Of a stretch of 8,684 nucleotides of DNA, positions 6,403-8,684 are shown piece after piece (position 1 is the stretch's first letter; every line of letters begins with the position of its first letter). This DNA comes from Desulfobulbaceae bacterium (lineage in GTDB: Bacteria > Desulfobacterota > Desulfobulbia > Desulfobulbales > SURF-16). The stretch spans positions 1 to 8,684 of the forward strand of contig JALNXE010000142.1 of NCBI GenBank assembly GCA_023230525.1, written 5' to 3'. The notes under the pieces were generated by a model. That model saw nothing but the letters and a program-made list of their open reading frames with translations, was not told where the DNA came from and made no database searches. Made by a program: the position numbers and the translations under genes.

Positions 6403-6495
6403 ATGGCCGACCATGATTTTCTTGCCGTTTTCCAGGAAGAGGCCGGGGAGCTTAAGGTGCTCCTGATCATTGGCACCCATGCCCTGGCCCGGTAG
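6403..6495 (+). pseudogene. cheA: Collapsed cheA remnant (N-terminal start joined to C-terminal end)
   Basis: A 30-codon frame with an intact RBS (AGGAG at 6393-6397) starts 8 nt after cheW, exactly where cheA is expected. The first 17 residues, MADHDFLAVFQEEAGEL, match the usual start of the CheA P1 (HPt) domain: a short lead, then F-x-x-F-x-E-E-A-x-E-L. The next residues, KVLLIIGTHALAR before TAG, resemble the last strand of the CheA P5 domain (VALIxDxxAL in many CheAs). Everything between, including the phosphorylated histidine, dimerisation and ATP-binding domains, is missing (CheA is normally 600-750 residues). The simplest reading is an internal in-frame deletion of roughly 2 kb. The peptide cannot be a kinase. 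The N-terminal match is firm; the C-terminal match is short and less sure. A chance small ORF is the alternative. Confidence 0.6.
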
Positions 6496-6517
6496 GCCCT
6501 GCTCGAGGAGTCAACAG

Positions 6518-7414
6518 ATGCCCGCCGGCAATAGCAAAAAAGAAGTCCGCTGGTCCGAAGCCGAGACAGACGAATTTGCGCCGCTGCTCTCCGACAAGGA
6601 GTTTCACAGGTTGAGCAGCCTGATCTATGACATATGGGGCATCAATCTGCCGCCGCCGAAAAAGACCATGGTGAGTTCCCGGCTGCGCAAGCGCCTCAAG
6701 GCGCTCAGGCACCCCTCGTTTCAAACATACCTTGACTATGTCCTCAGTCCGGCTGGGCGCCAGCAGGAGTGGAGCCATCTCATTGATGCGGTCAGCACCA
6801 ACAAAACCGATTTCTTCCGGGAAAAGGTTCATTTCGATTTCCTGTCCCGCAACCTGCTGCCGCGCCTGGCGCATGATCTGCGACAGAGCGCCGGCAGGAT
6901 TTTACGGGTATGGAGCGCCGGCTGCTCCAGCGGGCAAGAACCTTATACCCTGGCCATGGTGCTGGCTGAATATCAGAACCAGAATCCCTGGTTCAGTTTT
7001 GCCATTACCGCCACCGACATCAATAATCAGGTGCTTGAAGAGGCAATTCGGGGTACTTATGATGATGAGATATTAAACCCGGTGCCGAAATTCCTGCTCT
7101 GCAAATACTTCATGAAGGGCAAAGGCAATCAGGCGGGCTATCATCGGGTGGTTCCGGAACTGCGCCAGCGGATCTGTTTTCAACGGGTCAACCTCATGGA
7201 CGGAAATTTCGGATTCAAATCGGCATTTAACGTTATTTTCTGCAGAAACGTGATTATATATTTCGATCAGCAAACCCAGCGGCAACTGTTTCACAAGTTC
7301 TACAGCAATCTGAGCCCGAACGGTTTCCTGTTTCTCGGCCATTCGGAAAACCTGCATGGCATGGAAGATAAATTTGTCAAAGTTGCATCATCAGTATATC
7401 AATGCAAAAAATAA
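6518..7414 (+). CDS. cheR: Chemotaxis protein methyltransferase CheR
   Basis: A 298-aa SAM-dependent methyltransferase that methylates glutamates on the receptor coiled coil. The N-terminal all-helical domain runs to about residue 90 (SSLIYDIWGINLP at 33-45, RLRKRLKAL at 55-63). The catalytic domain carries STNKTDFFRE (93-102), the SAM-binding VWSAGCSSGQEPYTLAM (131-147, E141), ATDIN (165-169) and FNVIFCRNVIIYF (237-249). A beta-subdomain loop, FMKGKGNQAGYHRV (198-211), aligns without gaps with the FMRGTGPHEGLVRV loop of E. coli CheR as I recall it, the type that binds C-terminal receptor pentapeptides. The start is ATG 6518, 7 nt after GAGGAG; an upstream in-frame ATG at 6470 lies inside the cheA remnant and would add non-family residues. 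The cheA remnant ends 22 nt before it and cheD starts 8 nt after it. Confidence 0.95.
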   Translation: MPAGNSKKEVRWSEAETDEFAPLLSDKEFHRLSSLIYDIWGINLPPPKKTMVSSRLRKRLKALRHPSFQTYLDYVLSPAGRQQEWSHLIDAVSTNKTDFFREKVHFDFLSRNLLPRLAHDLRQSAGRILRVWSAGCSSGQEPYTLAMVLAEYQNQNPWFSFAITATDINNQVLEEAIRGTYDDEILNPVPKFLLCKYFMKGKGNQAGYHRVVPELRQRICFQRVNLMDGNFGFKSAFNVIFCRNVIIYFDQQTQRQLFHKFYSNLSPNGFLFLGHSENLHGMEDKFVKVASSVYQCKK

Positions 7415-7422
7415 AGAGCATA

Positions 7423-7893
7423 ATGAACCAGCTTCCTCTTCACTGGCTGCACCCCGGGGAGCTGTTTGTCTCCAGGCAACCGACCCTGGTCACCACCATT
7501 CTCGGCTCCTGCGTGACGGTCTGTCTCTTTCACCCGCGGCACCGGGCAGGCGCCATGTGCCATTGTCTGCTGCCGGTGGGCGACCATGACCGCAACAACC
7601 CGACTTATCGTTATGTGGACAGCACCCTGCCCAGAATGATGCAGGCGCTGCAGGAAGCAGGCCTTCCCCTGCAGGGCCTGCAGGCCAAGCTTTTCGGCGG
7701 CGCCATCATGACGGCTAAAAGCGCACCCGTGTCGGCGACCGCCTTAAGAGTCGGCCCGGCCAACGTGGAAATGGCGAGAAATGTTCTGAAAAGTCTGGGA
7801 ATACCCCTGGTTGCCGAATGTGTGGGAGGTCATAAGGGCTACAAGCTCTTCTTCAATTCCGGCACCGGGGATGTGTTTCTGAGCAGGTTGTAA
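7423..7893 (+). CDS. cheD: Chemoreceptor glutamine deamidase CheD
   Basis: A 156-aa cytoplasmic enzyme that converts specific receptor glutamines to glutamates, creating methylation sites; in some bacteria it also interacts with CheC. The family pattern is complete: HPGELFVS (10-17), TTILGSCV (24-31), AMCHCLLP (44-51), RYVDSTLP in the middle, LQAKLFGGAIM, VGPANVEMA and CVGGHKGYKLFF. The catalytic triad expected from T. maritima CheD (Thr21, Cys27, His44) maps to T24, C30 and H47 with the same spacing. GGHKGYK replaces the common GGxxGRK. ATG 7423 has AAAGAG just upstream and follows cheR by 8 nt. An in-frame ATG at 7402 overlaps the end of cheR by 13 nt and would add 7 residues, so the start is not settled. 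The cheB tail remnant starts directly after the stop. Confidence 0.92.
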   Translation: MNQLPLHWLHPGELFVSRQPTLVTTILGSCVTVCLFHPRHRAGAMCHCLLPVGDHDRNNPTYRYVDSTLPRMMQALQEAGLPLQGLQAKLFGGAIMTAKSAPVSATALRVGPANVEMARNVLKSLGIPLVAECVGGHKGYKLFFNSGTGDVFLSRL

Positions 7894-7896
7894 GCA

Positions 7897-8033
7897 TCGG
7901 GCCTGATTGCCTGCCGGGATGCGAGGAAAGAGTTTACCGGCACATGTCCCAGGCGGCCGGCAGGATGGGCGCGGTGGACGAAATCGTTCCCCTTGCCGAG
8001 AATCGTTGCCCAGCGAAATTAACAGGATTGTGA
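7897..8033 (+). pseudogene. cheB: cheB remnant (C-terminal tail of the methylesterase domain)
   Basis: About 45 codons between cheD and the HEAT gene recall the last part of CheB. In one frame (from 7897), SGLIACRDARKEFTG resembles the GLxAIRDAGGFT segment. In a second frame, VY (from 7932) then MSQAAGRMGAVDEIVPLAE (7944-8000) matches the VYGMPxAAxxMGAVDEIVPL ending of CheB closely. The two parts are separated by about 8 nt where an intact gene has about 39 nt, implying a small frame-breaking deletion. The receiver domain and the catalytic serine, histidine and aspartate region are gone (CheB is normally about 350 residues). The TGA at 8031-8033 overlaps the GAGGA RBS of the next gene, so the original 3' junction seems kept. 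CheB is the enzyme that removes receptor methyl groups and is activated by CheA. This is a strong motif match but a short one. Confidence 0.6.
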
Positions 8034-8040
8034 GGACATT

Positions 8041-8684
8041 ATGGATTTACTGCAGAATTTTTCCGGCAAGGACATGATCGAACAGATTACCATCCTGGAT
8101 GAGATCCAGACAAGCGGTCAGCCTGAAGCGATCCCTGCCCTGTTTGACATTTACGCCGTCCCCCTGCCGGATGTGGCGGTGGACGAGATGGTCTATCATG
8201 CCCTGATCAGCCTGCTCAAGGGCCGGGACGCCTTCATCCTTGCAGGCCTCGGCCATGGCTCTCCCCGGGTCAGGATGCTGTGCATCAAGGCTGCGGGTGA
8301 AAACAATATCCACGCAGCCCTGCCACTGCTGACCCAACTCCTGCAGACCGGCAGCCAGGAAATCGAAATACTCACCGAGACCGTGCGGGCCCTGTCCAGG
8401 ATGGCTGATCCGGCTATTCTCGACATTCTGCTGCCCTATATCAACCATCAGGATGCCACCATTGCCGGGCTGGCCATGGACAAGGCGGCCGACAGCGGCG
8501 AGGAACGGGGCCGTGACGCCCTCTGCAGCTATATCTCGGCAGCATGCCAGGACGGCGGGACGGATGAGTCCCTGGGGGTCGGGCTCGCCTTTTCCAGGCT
8601 GGGCAGCTTCACCGACGGCAAAACCATCGACTTTCTCATTTCCCATATCCATAACCGCAATCCGACCATCCGCAAAATCGTCCA
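8041..8684 (+). CDS. HEAT-repeat protein in chemotaxis operon, 3' end cut by window edge
   Basis: Starts at ATG 8041 with GAGGA (8032-8036) 4 nt upstream and stays open for 214 codons to the window end, so the C-terminus is missing. The protein is helical and built of paired helices typical of HEAT/Armadillo-like repeats: PEAIPALFDIYA (29-40), SPRVRMLCIKAAGENNI (74-90), ALPLLTQLLQTG (93-104), ILTETVRALSRMADPAILD (110-128), DATIAGLAMDKAADSG (138-153) and KTIDFLISHIHNRNPTIRKI (194-213). There is no signal peptide or membrane segment. HEAT repeats bind other proteins; the partner is unknown. Its place at the end of a chemotaxis operon, 7 nt after the cheB remnant, suggests a scaffold or accessory role in the chemosensory array, though that is guilt by association. 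A fused downstream domain, such as a receiver, cannot be excluded. Confidence 0.8.
   Translation, partial: MDLLQNFSGKDMIEQITILDEIQTSGQPEAIPALFDIYAVPLPDVAVDEMVYHALISLLKGRDAFILAGLGHGSPRVRMLCIKAAGENNIHAALPLLTQLLQTGSQEIEILTETVRALSRMADPAILDILLPYINHQDATIAGLAMDKAADSGEERGRDALCSYISAACQDGGTDESLGVGLAFSRLGSFTDGKTIDFLISHIHNRNPTIRKIV

Noticed and set aside
6403..6495. The 30-codon frame as a genuine functional microprotein or HPt protein
   Set aside because: It lacks the HPt histidine and is too short for a four-helix bundle. Its ends match CheA termini, so a deletion scar is the simpler reading.
6470..6517. Upstream ATG start for cheR
   Set aside because: It lies within the cheA remnant, lacks an SD and adds residues without CheR similarity; ATG 6518 has GAGGAG at 7 nt.
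1..8684. CRISPR arrays, tRNA or rRNA genes, insertion sequences, phage or attachment sites
   Set aside because: I looked for regularly spaced repeats, cloverleaf-like segments, transposase motifs and terminal inverted repeats on both strands and saw none.

Overview
This 8.7 kb stretch of bacterial DNA has moderately high GC in its genes and one AT-rich intergenic region. It most likely comes from a Gram-negative sulfate-reducer-like lineage (Desulfobacterota, perhaps Desulfobulbales or a Geobacter relative). That placement is an inference from the gene families: a SidJ-related pseudokinase, a cysteine-led DUF89/ARMT1-like protein, and a chemotaxis operon carrying CheD and a HEAT-repeat protein. 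No rRNA, tRNA, CRISPR array, insertion sequence or phage gene is visible.

Layout. (1) Positions 379-1, minus strand: the 5' part of a gene for a small cysteine-rich (CxxC) protein, cut by the window edge. (2) 380-888: a divergent AT-rich intergenic region with several palindromes and candidate promoters. (3) 889-3390, plus strand: a tightly coupled gene pair, a 532-aa SidJ-related pseudokinase-like protein and a 299-aa DUF89/ARMT1-like protein, 3 nt apart. (4) 3391-3741: an intergenic region with a good sigma70-type promoter (TTCACT-18-TATAAT). (5) 3742-8684, plus strand: a chemosensory operon in the order mcp, cheW, a collapsed cheA remnant, cheR, cheD, a cheB tail remnant, and a HEAT-repeat gene that runs off the window.

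The central observation is that the chemotaxis operon keeps its receptor, adaptor, methyltransferase and receptor deamidase, but the histidine kinase CheA and the methylesterase CheB survive only as scars. The cheA scar is a 30-codon in-frame join of the extreme N-terminus (first helix of P1) to what looks like the last strand of the P5 domain. The cheB scar is about 45 codons of the C-terminal catalytic domain with a frame change. Any signalling through this receptor would need a kinase and an esterase encoded elsewhere, or the cluster is decaying.

The receptor is unusual too. Its periplasmic sensor is a tandem duplication with an exact 144-residue offset between its conserved blocks. It ends in DFERY on a flexible tail, which fits the aromatic-x-x-aromatic CheR-tethering pentapeptide pattern. 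The CheR of the same operon carries a glycine-bearing loop of the kind found in pentapeptide-binding CheRs. The upstream pseudokinase/DUF89 pair is a second candidate for an undescribed functional unit.
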